34,751 bases of DNA from Mesotoga sp. BH458_6_3_2_1 (GCF_003664995.1 NZ_JFHL01000024.1:1-34751), one strand, 5' to 3'; shown: positions 24,400 to 32,710, numbered from the stretch's first letter. Translations and numbers: made by a program. The notes: generated by a model from the sequence alone, not told the origin.

Positions 24400-24912
24400 A
24401 TGAGAGGAAAGCCGGTAATAGTTGAAGAATACAGTACTGCTTGGCCTAGACTGTTCAGGGAGGAAGCAGAGCGGATTTCTGCCTCACTAAATGAGTTTCA
24501 GAAGACGATAGAACATATAGGAAGCACGGCCGTCCCGGGGCTTCAGGCAAAACCGGTAATCGACATTATGATTGGCGTATCATCACTTGAACAAGCCGAC
24601 TCCTGCGTGCCATTCATTGAAAGAACGGGCTATCTTTACAGACCCGAGCACGAGGATTCAATGCCTGAGAGAAGATACTTTGAAAGATCCGGCAATGAGA
24701 TTGACTACCACGTACACATGGTCGTTTTTGGGAGCAAGTTTTGGAAAGAACACATCTTCTTCAGGGACTATTTGCGCGAAAACCCAGAGGCCTTACAACA
24801 ATATGCCGCGCTCAAGAAGGAGCTCGCCGAACAATTCAGAGACACCAGAGAAGCTTATACAAATGGCAAGGCCGAGTTCATCCAGGGGATACTGAAACGG
24901 CAGAAGGATTGA
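24400..24912 (+). CDS. GrpB family protein (UPF0157)
   Basis: A 170-residue protein of the GrpB/UPF0157 family, a nucleotidyltransferase-like fold. It has VEEYSTAWPRLFREE (8-22), then IEHIGSTAVPGLQAKPVIDIMIGV (about 39-62; GST and DIMIGV form the active-site-like motif) and later YHVHMVVFGSKFW. Free-standing members have no settled function, though the domain is fused to CoA biosynthesis enzymes in some bacteria. The length is normal for the family. ATG at 24400 has AAGAGGTGAT upstream. It is probably in an operon with the Eis-like acetyltransferase. Confidence 0.9.
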   Translation: MRGKPVIVEEYSTAWPRLFREEAERISASLNEFQKTIEHIGSTAVPGLQAKPVIDIMIGVSSLEQADSCVPFIERTGYLYRPEHEDSMPERRYFERSGNEIDYHVHMVVFGSKFWKEHIFFRDYLRENPEALQQYAALKKELAEQFRDTREAYTNGKAEFIQGILKRQKD

Positions 24913-25283
24913 TGTCAGGTCCCGCCTGCTTGATGGCATAGGATTGCGTTTTCCCGTTAAATAAGAAGACCCGCTCTCGCTACTTGCTGATAAATCGTAT
25001 GCCTCTTTTGGACTTGCCTCCACAACACTCATGTACGCTTCGCAAGAAACACCTGACAACTATTGTCACGAAAGACGACCAGTCTACCGGTCACTAATAC
25101 GAGAATCTGCAGAGTATAGAGGTCACTTTCCTGCATTGATTTACATGATTAGTCATAGGAAAACCGCGGATACTTGCATAATTCTTTCGAGAGCGGCTTC
25201 TTTGGCTTTCAATAATCCAGCGAACTTTACGCTAATGTTAAAAATGGAGTCTGTCCCCGAAAAAGGGGGGTGTCTCGATGCAG
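24913..25283. other. Intergenic region with one copy of the dispersed repeat
   Basis: 371 bp between convergent genes. Apart from the repeat at 25234-25258 I see no gene or RNA. The plus-strand reading frame that crosses it into the peptidase gene is a shadow. Confidence 0.6.
25234..25258 (-). repeat. Third copy of the dispersed repeat
   Basis: On the minus strand it reads GGGGACAGACTCC followed by ATTTTTAACATT, preceded by CCCCCCTTTTTC. At least 22 bp match the two copies at 10120-10234. It lies about 25 bases behind the stop codon of the peptidase gene, in the same orientation as the gene, as the other copies do behind the OppF-like gene. Confidence 0.75.
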
Positions 25284-26657
25284 TTAGCTCCTTTCGAGAG
25301 CATAAAGAGCAGCGTACAGTCCGCTCATCAACTGTATCTGAACGAGTTTCTTTATGGGGATTGTTGTGTATTCGAGTTCCTTCTCCAGTTTGTCGCTCAT
25401 ATCCTTCATGTGTTTATATGCTTTCTCTGCGGCAGCTTTGAATTCTTCGTCATTCGTCTTCTCGTAGTTTAGAAGCATGATCCTTCTGAGCATTCCCCAC
25501 AGGAGCATCTTGTAGGTCTTGGAGACCTGCTGGTTGTCGAAGGCTTCGGCCACAGTCGCTTTCTTTTCCAGCTCCTTGGCTGTCTTTGCCCAGTTCTCCT
25601 GAACGGGAAGGTGCTTCTCGGAGGATTCAAGAAAGTCGTCGAGAGCTGTACGGAGCGGAGTATCTACTATTAGCCTGTCTTTCAGCGGGAAGTAGATCTC
25701 CCTTATCTTCTGGTCCTCTTTCTTGGTGTCTTCGAGATTGGCCAGAATAAGATCCCTCCTGATGGACTCCGTTTCGGAAAGATCTTCAATCTTTGGATTG
25801 TAATAATACGGGACTTCACATACCAGTTCAAATACCTTTTCGTTGAACTGTTTTCCGTACTCATAGCTGCAGGTACCTGCCTTTCCGATTATCTCTGCAG
25901 GATCCCTGTCGGTATTGGCTGCGTAGTAATCGTATGTATCTCTCATAGTCGGCATCTTGTAGACGGCCTCGGCGAATTTGACCGCATACGGCATCTCCGG
26001 TTCGCCAAGCGCCGCCGGGATATCCTGGTCTTCATAGGCCTTCTCGAATATCGGATGCAGAATCGGAGCATCGTCGGATATGTAGTTGTAGACACCGCCA
26101 AAACCGGCATTGTGAAGGCTGTATATAAAGATCGGCTTGACCTCTTCGATAATGTTCATCAATGCTCTCGTCTCGGGAATCGGATCGTTGTTGTCGAGAG
26201 TTTTGTACTTTATGGGGAAGGTCCATTCAACCTGCTGAAAACTCGCCGGTCTGTAGAAATTCAGCGCGTAGTTCAGGGGAGTGTAGGGCCCTCTGAACCA
26301 GCCCTCGTTTAATTTCGCCCCATCGTTGTCGGCTACCTTGACTACGTACCAGCTCACGTCCTTGAAGGAATTTCTGAAGGCCTCGTTTTCGACGAGCTGT
26401 TGAGAAAGATAGTCGAGCATCATGCTTCCTATCGGTTCGTTAGGATGGGGAAAGCCGTACATAAGTACCGCCCTGGAACCGTTGCCGATCTTTAGACAAT
26501 AGATCGCATCTCCTGCCATCGATTCACCTATCTTGTAGAAGCTGGCAAGATCGGGGTATTGTTCCGCGAGTTTCCTGCTCGACTCGTTAAGCTCGTCGAC
26601 CGTTTTGAAGTATTCGTACTCCGGTACATTCTTGATTACCGCCTTTATTGAGTCCAT
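25284..26657 (-). CDS. M14 family zinc carboxypeptidase-like protein
   Basis: A 457-residue protein with the M14 metallocarboxypeptidase pattern. Zinc ligands are His71 and Glu74 in GFPHPNEPIGS and His181 in YSLHNAGFGG; Glu280 in ELVCEVPYYY is the likely catalytic Glu. The spacing of about 107 residues to the second His and about 99 to the Glu is compatible with the family. There is no signal peptide, so it probably acts in the cytoplasm. The last 150 residues are charged helices outside the catalytic domain. The ATG ending at 26657 has AAAGGGGG five bases upstream. It stands alone, followed by the dispersed repeat. Confidence 0.85.
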   Translation of the reverse strand: MDSIKAVIKNVPEYEYFKTVDELNESSRKLAEQYPDLASFYKIGESMAGDAIYCLKIGNGSRAVLMYGFPHPNEPIGSMMLDYLSQQLVENEAFRNSFKDVSWYVVKVADNDGAKLNEGWFRGPYTPLNYALNFYRPASFQQVEWTFPIKYKTLDNNDPIPETRALMNIIEEVKPIFIYSLHNAGFGGVYNYISDDAPILHPIFEKAYEDQDIPAALGEPEMPYAVKFAEAVYKMPTMRDTYDYYAANTDRDPAEIIGKAGTCSYEYGKQFNEKVFELVCEVPYYYNPKIEDLSETESIRRDLILANLEDTKKEDQKIREIYFPLKDRLIVDTPLRTALDDFLESSEKHLPVQENWAKTAKELEKKATVAEAFDNQQVSKTYKMLLWGMLRRIMLLNYEKTNDEEFKAAAEKAYKHMKDMSDKLEKELEYTTIPIKKLVQIQLMSGLYAALYALERS

Positions 26658-26820
26658 GACTACCCCCTTTATTTAGAGACAGACAGACTGCCTGCCGTTG
26701 TAGATTGCTCGAAACTCTGGTCAATTAACAGCGAAGCTCTTGTCGACCGTCTTTCCGGAAAGAATTCTTGGCCGGGTCTTTCTTGAGAAGACCATGTTAA
26801 GTATAACTCGTTCTAATATG

Positions 26821-26848
26821 AAAAAAACCCCCGAACGAATCGAGGGTT
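26821..26848 (-). terminator. Rho-independent terminator of tRNA-Pro
   Basis: On the minus strand AACCCTCGA pairs with TCGGGGGTT around a 5-base loop (9 bp, one G-U), followed by seven T including the end of the stem. It starts two bases after the encoded CCA. Confidence 0.88.
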
Positions 26849-26850
26849 CT

Positions 26851-26926
26851 TGGTCGGGGCGACTGGACTTGAACCAGCGACCTTCTGCGCCCCATGCAGA
26901 CACGCTTCCAACTGCGCTACGCCCCG
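26851..26926 (-). tRNA. tRNA-Pro (anticodon GGG)
   Basis: A 76-base cloverleaf on the minus strand. The acceptor stem CGGGGCG pairs perfectly with CGCCCCG. The D arm is GCGC...GCGT. The anticodon stem TCTGC/GCAGA encloses a loop ATGGGGC with anticodon GGG and G at position 37. The T arm is GCTGG-TTCAAGT-CCAGT. Discriminator A is followed by a genome-encoded CCA. A good promoter lies upstream and a terminator directly downstream, so it is a single-gene unit. Confidence 0.95.
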
Positions 26927-26935
26927 TACTCGAAG

Positions 26936-26964
26936 ATTCTATCACAGTTGGGATAACCTTTCAA
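26936..26964 (-). promoter_or_regulatory. Promoter of tRNA-Pro
   Basis: On the minus strand TTGAAA (26964-26959), a 17-base spacer and TAGAAT (26941-26936), nine bases before the tRNA 5' end. Confidence 0.7.
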
Positions 26965-27017
26965 GAGCAGAACGACGCCCAGGGCAACTTTCAGACAATG
27001 AAAATTGGCTATGCAGG

Positions 27018-27482
27018 CTACTCCCTGACCTCGAAGGTTAGGAAGTCTATCTCTATGCCACCGTTGTCGGAATCATTCAGTCTGAAGTCGTAGAATCCGG
27101 TATCCCAGGGAGCGGTAAATACAATCAAACCGTCTGTCATGCCACCGACGTAAGCATACTGAACGTCGTGCAGGTCGTTTTCCGACTCGCTTCCATGTGG
27201 AATATCCGAGGGGATGATTCCGATCCAGGCGTAAGACCCGAGTCCCGAAGTCCCGAAGAAATAGAGATTGATCTCTTCACCGGGAACGAAAGCGACTTTG
27301 TCGAGACTCATATACTTGGATTCCAAAGGTAACTCATCGTCTGCAACGTATACCAGACTCTCGATTTCATCGAGATAGAATTCGTAGATTGAACCGTCCT
27401 TCAAAGTAATAACCAGCAATCCACTTGCAAACGCCGTAACACACAATGCCGCAATCATAAGAAAAGCAAGCGTCTTTTTCAT
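27018..27482 (-). CDS. Small secreted protein, function unknown
   Basis: A 154-residue protein with a clear Sec signal peptide (MKKTLAFLMIAALCVTAFAS, cleavage near residue 20). The mature part is acidic and strand-rich, starting with a short LVITLKDGSIYEFYLDEIESL hairpin. It continues with a region like an Ig/beta-sandwich fold (KVAFVPGEEINLYFFGTSG ... TAPWDTGFYDFRLND). I recognise no named family; the shape suggests an extracellular or periplasmic binding module. ATG at 27482 has GAGGAGGTG at good spacing; the open frame goes ten codons further but without a start site. It is divergent from the NifX-like gene. Confidence 0.75.
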   Translation of the reverse strand: MKKTLAFLMIAALCVTAFASGLLVITLKDGSIYEFYLDEIESLVYVADDELPLESKYMSLDKVAFVPGEEINLYFFGTSGLGSYAWIGIIPSDIPHGSESENDLHDVQYAYVGGMTDGLIVFTAPWDTGFYDFRLNDSDNGGIEIDFLTFEVRE

Positions 27483-27706
27483 GCTGCACCTCCTCTGTGC
27501 TAATTCTCTCACAACTGGTCAAACAGAAGGCTGTAGTTTCATACCTCCCTCAACAATCTTTGCGCTTGACCACCAATTAGCAAATCGTGATTTCAAAGCC
27601 AGAATTGATTCTCGGTTGCTTTCAAAACCACTGAACAAGAATCGCTTCGTGAAAGAGTGACAATAGTTCATAGATGCCAATGTGGTCAAAATCAAGTGCA
27701 ATTCAG

Positions 27707-27716
27707 ATGCTATAAT
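27707..27716 (+). promoter_or_regulatory. Extended -10 promoter of the NifX-like/PadR operon
   Basis: TGCTATAAT with a perfect -10 box at 27711-27716 and the TG extension. The -35 region is weak. It lies 35 bases upstream of the GTG start. Confidence 0.6.
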
Positions 27717-27751
27717 ATATGTTAGATGAATATAGGTAAGGAGGTAGTTTC

Positions 27752-28123
27752 GTGAAAATCGCTATTCCAACAATTGATAATAACGGTCTAAAATCGAGGA
27801 TTTCGGAGCATTTCGGTCATTCTCCGTTCTTTGCATTCGTAACTGTTGAGAACAACGAGATTGTCTCTCACGAAATCGAAGCAAATCCTTTTGAACAGCA
27901 CGAGCCGGGCGAAATTCCGGGCTACGTGAAGAGTAAAGGCGCCGATGTGATAATAACAAGAGGCATGGGCGGTCGGGCAATACAGTTCTTCGAGACGCTG
28001 GGCGTTCACGCAATTACAGGAGCCAGCGGAACAATCGAAGAGCTAGTAAAAACCTACATTGAAGGCGAACTTTCAAGTGTTGAATACGAGCCCGAAGACC
28101 GCGGAAAGTTCCATGATCATTAA
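27752..28123 (+). CDS. NifX/NifB-type dinitrogenase iron-molybdenum cofactor-like protein
   Basis: A 123-residue single-domain protein of the Nitro_FeMo-Co family (PF02579). It begins MKIAIPTIDNNGLKSRISEHFG, where the SEHFGHSPFFAF stretch (about residues 18-29) is the family mark, and continues with DVIITRGMGGRAIQFFETLGV. Free-standing versions occur in many anaerobes that do not fix nitrogen, and in those the ligand (an iron-sulfur or molybdenum cluster, or something else) is unknown. No nif genes are nearby, so this is not evidence for nitrogen fixation. GTG at 27752 has AAGGAGGT at correct spacing. It is followed by a PadR regulator in the same operon. Confidence 0.9.
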   Translation: MKIAIPTIDNNGLKSRISEHFGHSPFFAFVTVENNEIVSHEIEANPFEQHEPGEIPGYVKSKGADVIITRGMGGRAIQFFETLGVHAITGASGTIEELVKTYIEGELSSVEYEPEDRGKFHDH

Positions 28124-28135
28124 GTGGAGCCCATT

Positions 28136-28498
28136 ATGAGAAATATGAGGGGAAGACGGATGGGAATGGGCAGGTCATGGATCGAGCTGTATCTGCTTCT
28201 TCTTATCGCTGAAAAACCCGCCCACGGTTATGAGCTTTCTTCCAGGATAAACGACTTCGAGATCCCAATCTTCGGTGTCGGTCAGATGGGAAGCCTTTAC
28301 CGCGTGCTGGGCAGTCTGGAAGAGATGGAGCTTATAACCTCTGAATGGGACACAGAGGACACGGGCCCGGCAAAGAAGAACTACAAGATCACAAAGGCCG
28401 GCCTCGAATACCTGAAAACATCGGAGATCAAAATAAAGAGATTCAGGGAGAACATCGACAAGTTTCTTGAAAGGCTGAACGACCTGAACAGAATATAA
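28136..28498 (+). CDS. PadR-family transcriptional regulator
   Basis: A winged-helix repressor of about 120 residues. Visible PadR features are LYLLLLIAEKPAHGYELSS (about 19-37), MGSLYRVLGSLEEMELI (about 51-67) and the wing with KKNYKITKAGLEYL. The C-terminal helix (KIKRFRENIDKFLERL) is the dimerisation helix. I place the start at ATG 28136 (GGAG seven bases upstream), though GTG at 28124 or ATG at 28142 would also work. It follows the NifX-like gene by a dozen bases and probably controls this short operon. The gene ends at a hairpin shared with the convergent desulfhydrase gene. Confidence 0.88.
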   Translation: MRNMRGRRMGMGRSWIELYLLLLIAEKPAHGYELSSRINDFEIPIFGVGQMGSLYRVLGSLEEMELITSEWDTEDTGPAKKNYKITKAGLEYLKTSEIKIKRFRENIDKFLERLNDLNRI

Positions 28499-28518
28499 AG
28501 CCCTGCATCGCAGGGCTT
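28498..28518. terminator. Bidirectional terminator hairpin between convergent genes
   Basis: AAGCCCTGC, loop ATC, GCAGGGCTT: a perfect 9-bp stem in the 19-base gap between the PadR and desulfhydrase stop codons. T-rich sequence flanks it on each side (weakly), so it may end transcription from both directions. Confidence 0.75.
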
Positions 28519-29480
28519 TACTTTATGTAAGCAGCCGGATTGTCGAACAGCTTGAACAGCCCGCCAGTGTGTGTGAAAACGACTCTCTTTCCGGCGAATC
28601 TCTCCTTTGAGATCTGAAGCATTCCTCTGAAGGCCTTTGCCGTATACACAGGGTCAAGGAAGAAAGCTCGCTCCCTCGCAAGGTTCTTGATAAGCTCTGT
28701 ATCCTCTTCTGAAGGCACGGCATAAGCGGGTCCCGAGAAGTCGTCGATTATTTCGACATCTTTATCGTCTATCGATACGTCTATTTCGTACTCCTTCATC
28801 TCTCCGATCAGTCTCTTTGTCTTTTCCACGAAGAGTGAGGAAGGATCCTTCGTGACGTTAATGCCTATGACTTCGGTGTTGTAACCCAGCGTCCTGAGTC
28901 CTGCCAGAATTCCCGCATAGGTTCCGGCGCTGCCGACCGCTGTGAATATGGCTTCAACATGATCGAGATTTATCTGGCCCGAGAGCTCTTTGACGGCGTC
29001 CACATATCCCCTTGCACCAAGAGCGTTTGAGCCGCCCTCGGGGATCAGGTAGACTCTACCACCCTTTTTCTCGTATTCTTCCTTCTTCGTTGCGAAGATC
29101 TCATCTATTCTCGAATACTCCTCCTTGGTCACATAATGGATGTCGCTTCCCACCAAGGTATCTAGAAGGACGTTCCCCTGAGGAATCTCCATCGGCCTTC
29201 CCCTGAGGAAGAGAACTGGCTGCATTCCAAGCGACCTCGCAGCCATCGCCGTCGCCCTGCAGTGATTCGACTGAATACCCCCGCAGGTGAATACCGTGTC
29301 TACTTTCTTTTCTAGAGCATCTTTCATGAGATACTCGAGCTTCCTGATCTTGTTTCCACTCGTGATGAAGCCGGTCAACTCATCATGCTTGCAGAAGAGT
29401 TCGAACGGAAGGCCGAGGTTCTCCTCGATCCATTCAAGCCTGCTTACAGGTGTCACGCAGTTAATGAACTTCAGTTTCAA
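28518..29480 (-). CDS. PLP-dependent D-cysteine desulfhydrase / ACC deaminase family protein
   Basis: A 320-residue fold-type II PLP enzyme. The PLP lysine lies in TSGNKIRKLEY (Lys44), followed by CGGIQSNHCRATA (about 66-78, the cofactor phosphate/amide-binding stretch), PEGGSNALGARGYV (about 146-160) and the C-terminal THTGGLFKLF. This set is common to D-cysteine desulfhydrase and 1-aminocyclopropane-1-carboxylate deaminase; I cannot separate them by eye, but bacteria of this type more often have the desulfhydrase (D-Cys to pyruvate, ammonia and sulfide). TTG at 29480 is the start. Its AGGGGGTGA site includes the stop codon of the upstream M48 gene, so the two genes are coupled. Confidence 0.87.
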   Translation of the reverse strand: MKLKFINCVTPVSRLEWIEENLGLPFELFCKHDELTGFITSGNKIRKLEYLMKDALEKKVDTVFTCGGIQSNHCRATAMAARSLGMQPVLFLRGRPMEIPQGNVLLDTLVGSDIHYVTKEEYSRIDEIFATKKEEYEKKGGRVYLIPEGGSNALGARGYVDAVKELSGQINLDHVEAIFTAVGSAGTYAGILAGLRTLGYNTEVIGINVTKDPSSLFVEKTKRLIGEMKEYEIDVSIDDKDVEIIDDFSGPAYAVPSEEDTELIKNLARERAFFLDPVYTAKAFRGMLQISKERFAGKRVVFTHTGGLFKLFDNPAAYIK

Positions 29481-29484
29481 GATC

Positions 29485-30747
29485 TCACCCCCTACTCTTT
29501 CTTTCGTGTATATTAGAGACTATTTTATTCAGCTTTTCAATTCGCTCCCACGACGGCGGATGCGAGTAATAAAGGGCAGCGTACATAGGATGCGGACTGA
29601 GGTTCGACAGATTCGACACGGAGAGGTTCTTCAGGGCTCCGATCATCGGTTGCGGATTACCTGTAATCTGCGCCGCATACCTGTCGGCCTCGAATTCCCA
29701 TTTCCTGCTTATGAACGAGTCTATCCAGTCAAGGACCGTGAAGATCGAAGACAGGAAGATCCCCGCATAAAGCAGAATCGTGTATTTCTCTGAGATTCCG
29801 AAGATGCCGGCAACGGTGTCGCTCTCGACGATCAGCCATAAAAGGAATACGGCGAAAACCGTAACCGCGTTAGATAATAGCATCCCCTTGAGTATGTGTT
29901 TACGCTTGAAGTGACCGGCCTCATGGGCGAAGATCGCCTCTATCTCTTCAGAAGAATGCTTCTCGAGAAGGCTGTCGTACAGGACTATCCTCTTTGCCCT
30001 TCCGATACCCGTGAAGAAGGCATTCGTATGGCCGGTTTTTCTCGATGCATCCATAACGAGGATCGACTTGACTGCAAAACCAGATCTCTCGGCAATCGCT
30101 CTAATCCTTTTCATAAGATCCTCATCTTCGAGAGGCTTCAGCTTGTAGAAGAGGGGAAGAATGATTGTAGGGAAGATCAGCTGAGTGAGCAGCTCAAATG
30201 CAATCACTCCGATAAGCAAGTAGACCCACCAGTACGTGAACGAGTCGATAGCTAGAAGCGCAAGATAAATGAGCGGAATTCCGATTAGCGCAACCAGAAG
30301 CAGAACTTTCAATTTATCAACAACAAACGTCTTTGGTGTCGTCCGATTGAAACCATATCTGTTCTCCAAAACGAATGTCGAGTAAATCGAAAAGGGGAGA
30401 GAGATCACGAAGGAAATTGCGGCGATCAAGATGAAGAAGATGAGGCCGCGCATCGCAAAGCCCTCCGCCAATTTCGTTGAAAGGGATTCGATTGCCCTGA
30501 ATGCCCAGAAGATCCCTAAACTCAGTACCAGAAGGTTCACGACAGAAGAGACCATGACAAGAATTCCCTTGGCTCTCGTATATTCCACAGACTTTTCGAT
30601 GAGATCATCATTGAAGACGTCTCGCAAGTTATCTGGAAGTGAGACCTTAGATAGCTTCGAATTCCTATAGTTGAGGGACAGCAAAAAGAGTTCGAAGAAA
30701 GCGATTACATAGACAACGAGAAGAAAGATTGTCTCAAAGCTATTCAT
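29485..30747 (-). CDS. M48 family membrane metalloprotease (Ste24/CAAX protease-like)
   Basis: A 420-residue membrane protease. It has an N-terminal membrane segment (SFETIFLLVVYVIAFFELFLL) and several more, with VISLPFSIYSTFVLENRYGFNRT as in Ste24-like enzymes. The zinc motif HEAGH (about residues 274-278) is followed by membrane segments and FEADRYAA (about 350), whose Glu is the third zinc ligand. Full length for the CAAX prenyl protease 1-like group; in bacteria these degrade or process membrane proteins. The ATG ending at 30747 lies inside the upstream zinc-ribbon gene (8-base overlap), and the stop overlaps the ribosome site of the desulfhydrase gene. Confidence 0.9.
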   Translation of the reverse strand: MNSFETIFLLVVYVIAFFELFLLSLNYRNSKLSKVSLPDNLRDVFNDDLIEKSVEYTRAKGILVMVSSVVNLLVLSLGIFWAFRAIESLSTKLAEGFAMRGLIFFILIAAISFVISLPFSIYSTFVLENRYGFNRTTPKTFVVDKLKVLLLVALIGIPLIYLALLAIDSFTYWWVYLLIGVIAFELLTQLIFPTIILPLFYKLKPLEDEDLMKRIRAIAERSGFAVKSILVMDASRKTGHTNAFFTGIGRAKRIVLYDSLLEKHSSEEIEAIFAHEAGHFKRKHILKGMLLSNAVTVFAVFLLWLIVESDTVAGIFGISEKYTILLYAGIFLSSIFTVLDWIDSFISRKWEFEADRYAAQITGNPQPMIGALKNLSVSNLSNLSPHPMYAALYYSHPPSWERIEKLNKIVSNIHERKSRG

Positions 30748-31186
30748 CAACTTCTCTCTCTCTTAAATACTCTTCGACCTCGTCTTTGTCCAGTTTCCGG
30801 ATCTGCCCTTCAACCACCGGCCTGAATTCCTCTGTTTCGTGAAGCGCCTCTCCCAGAGGGCATCTCTTCTCCGGGTTCTCCAAGAGGTAGTTCATAAGGC
30901 CGTCTTTGTCCTTGAAAATCTTATAGAAGACCTTCGCTCCATCTGTGAGTTCGTAGATGCCGCAAGGCCCATTGAATAGCGCTTCGGCTGCCCGGAGGTA
31001 AAGCATTGCGTCATTGAAAGAACTGAAGGAGGATCGGGGACCGTGTCTTTCCCGTTCATCGTCCTCCATGCAAATCGCCCTGCCACACGTGGAGCAGACA
31101 TATTGAACATGGTTCGTCAGGCAATCTTCGGGGTTCTTAAGTGGCGTCGCCCTGTTGTCATTAGAGAAGCATTCGGGACATTTCAA
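30740..31186 (-). CDS. Small zinc-ribbon protein, function unknown
   Basis: A 148-residue protein with two CxxC pairs, CPEC (residues 3-6) and CSTC (about 31-34), which make a zinc ribbon. It then runs through a helical part (DAMLYLRAAEALFNGPCGIYEL) to an acidic C-terminus. I know no function for the type. The start is probably TTG at 31186: GGAGGTGAG lies seven bases upstream, while a longer version from 31201 would include this site. It is the first gene of a three-gene unit with the M48 protease and the PLP enzyme. Confidence 0.72.
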   Translation of the reverse strand: MKCPECFSNDNRATPLKNPEDCLTNHVQYVCSTCGRAICMEDDERERHGPRSSFSSFNDAMLYLRAAEALFNGPCGIYELTDGAKVFYKIFKDKDGLMNYLLENPEKRCPLGEALHETEEFRPVVEGQIRKLDKDEVEEYLREREVDE

Positions 31187-31271
31187 CTCACTCACCTCCA
31201 ATATACTATTTTACGACATTGTGGCGATCTCTGTAACCCTCTGTTCCGGTGAATCTGTAATGAAATTTACA

Positions 31272-31299
31272 TTGACTCCTCCATCCATTAGATTATAGA
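31272..31299 (+). promoter_or_regulatory. Candidate promoter of the MscS-like gene
   Basis: TTGACT (31272-31277), a 16-base spacer, TATAGA (31294-31299), 63 bases before the start codon. Confidence 0.5.
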
Positions 31300-31361
31300 A
31301 CCCTTAGTACAAGTAGCCCTTACATGCCGGTGATGTTATTATTGTCTCTGGAGGCGATCAG

Positions 31362-32693
31362 GTGGTAGACATCTTTGCCGGGTGGTTTTCGGCCCTCGGA
31401 CTCAGTGAGACTTTCGACTTGGTACTGGCCAACATAGTTGTTGGAATAATCATGATAGTCGTGGCCTTTCTCTCGAAATTCCTCTTCGAGAAGCTCCTGA
31501 TAAAGCCCATAGAAATCATAGTCAGAAAGTCCGCGTTCAAGTGGGACGATCATCTAATCAAACACAAACTTCTCTATAAGATAGCACTGATGATACCTGC
31601 AATAGTTATCGCTCTCTTCGCCCGGGCATTTCCTGCGATAGAGGGCTTGATCTACAAGCTGGTTACAACATACTTGATATTCATTTCGGCTGTCGTTGTT
31701 GACGCCTTCCTCGACGTCTTCACAAGCGCCTACCAGTCTCTCGAGACCTCCAGAGACAAGCCGATAAAGAGCTATATGACCGTAGTCAAGATCATGATAT
31801 ACATAGTGGCCGGAGTCATTGCGGTATCCGTGCTGACCGAAATCTCTCCATGGGGTATTCTGAGTGGAATTGGAGCAATGACGGCCGTTCTTCTGGTAGT
31901 GTTCAGAGATTCGCTTCTGGGACTGGTCGCCAGCATCCAGATTTCAAAGAACAATCTCGTCAGTATAGGCGACTGGATAGAGGTTCCGAAATTCCAGGCC
32001 GACGGAGACGTCATAGATATTACACTTACCACTATCAGGATCCAGAACTGGGACAAGACGATCACCACAATACCCTCCTACGCCTTGATCTCTGAATCCT
32101 TCAAGAACTGGAAGGGAATGTTTCAGGCCGGGGGAAGGCGTATCAAGAGATCGGTATTTATAGACAACTCCTCGATTCGCTTTTTAGACGACGAATTGTT
32201 CGACCGGCTTTACAGAATCGAGATTCTGAGACCTTATCTCGAAAGCAGGAAGAAAGAGATCGAGAAATTCAACACGGAGAACGAGATAGATGTGAGCGAA
32301 CCGGTCAACGGCAGAAGGATGACGAATATTGGGACCTTTAGAGCATATGTGACCGCCTATCTCCGAAACCATCCCGGAACCAACAAAGACATGATAATCA
32401 TGGTCAGACAGCTTCAGCCGGCAGACACCGGACTTCCACTTGAGATTTACTGCTTCAGCAAGGATACCTCCTGGGTAAACTATGAGTCATTACAGTCTGA
32501 CATCTTCGATCACATCTTTGCCTCCATGCCTCACTTCGGGCTGCGCTTCTTCCAGAACCCGTCAGGGAGAGATGTAAGGGCACTCGGCGATCTCTTTGTG
32601 AGCGGCAAGATTTCCGTTCCGCGTCCTGCAGGCGGTGGCAGCTCTGCCACAATCAACAATTACGGGGATAGACCGCTTGATAATCAACAATAG
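31362..32693 (+). CDS. MscS-family mechanosensitive ion channel (YbdG-like)
   Basis: A 443-residue channel. It has about five hydrophobic segments (near residues 22-42, 72-90, 98-116, 138-156 and 162-195). The last contains the Gly/Ala-rich pore helix (SPWGILSGIGAMTAVLLVVF) and the conserved FRDSLLGLVASIQI. The beta domain follows, with GDWIEVPKF and a cytoplasmic C-terminal region. The length and the W-I-E segment resemble E. coli YbdG rather than the short MscS. Such channels release solutes under hypo-osmotic stress. GTG at 31362 has GGAGGCGA upstream. The convergent gene beside it is an osmolyte transporter permease, so the pair fits osmotic adaptation. Confidence 0.9.
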   Translation: MVDIFAGWFSALGLSETFDLVLANIVVGIIMIVVAFLSKFLFEKLLIKPIEIIVRKSAFKWDDHLIKHKLLYKIALMIPAIVIALFARAFPAIEGLIYKLVTTYLIFISAVVVDAFLDVFTSAYQSLETSRDKPIKSYMTVVKIMIYIVAGVIAVSVLTEISPWGILSGIGAMTAVLLVVFRDSLLGLVASIQISKNNLVSIGDWIEVPKFQADGDVIDITLTTIRIQNWDKTITTIPSYALISESFKNWKGMFQAGGRRIKRSVFIDNSSIRFLDDELFDRLYRIEILRPYLESRKKEIEKFNTENEIDVSEPVNGRRMTNIGTFRAYVTAYLRNHPGTNKDMIIMVRQLQPADTGLPLEIYCFSKDTSWVNYESLQSDIFDHIFASMPHFGLRFFQNPSGRDVRALGDLFVSGKISVPRPAGGGSSATINNYGDRPLDNQQ

Positions 32694-32710
32694 CTTGTCT
32701 GCCAGTCTTC

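Noticed and set aside
25031-25441. Plus-strand reading frame overlapping the end of the M14 gene.
   Set aside because: It is antisense to a clear peptidase gene, runs through the dispersed repeat and has no recognisable domain.
26740-27093. Reading frames on both strands across the tRNA-Pro gene.
   Set aside because: They translate the tRNA and its flanks. The tRNA has its own promoter, CCA end and terminator.
27519-27543. Tiny minus-strand frame (MKLQPSV) with a GGGAGG site upstream of the secreted-protein gene.
   Set aside because: It could be a leader peptide, but seven codons and one ribosome-site match are too little to support a feature.
27752-28123. Reading the NifX-like gene as evidence for nitrogen fixation.
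   Set aside because: No nifHDK or other nif genes are present, and free-standing members are common in organisms that do not fix nitrogen.
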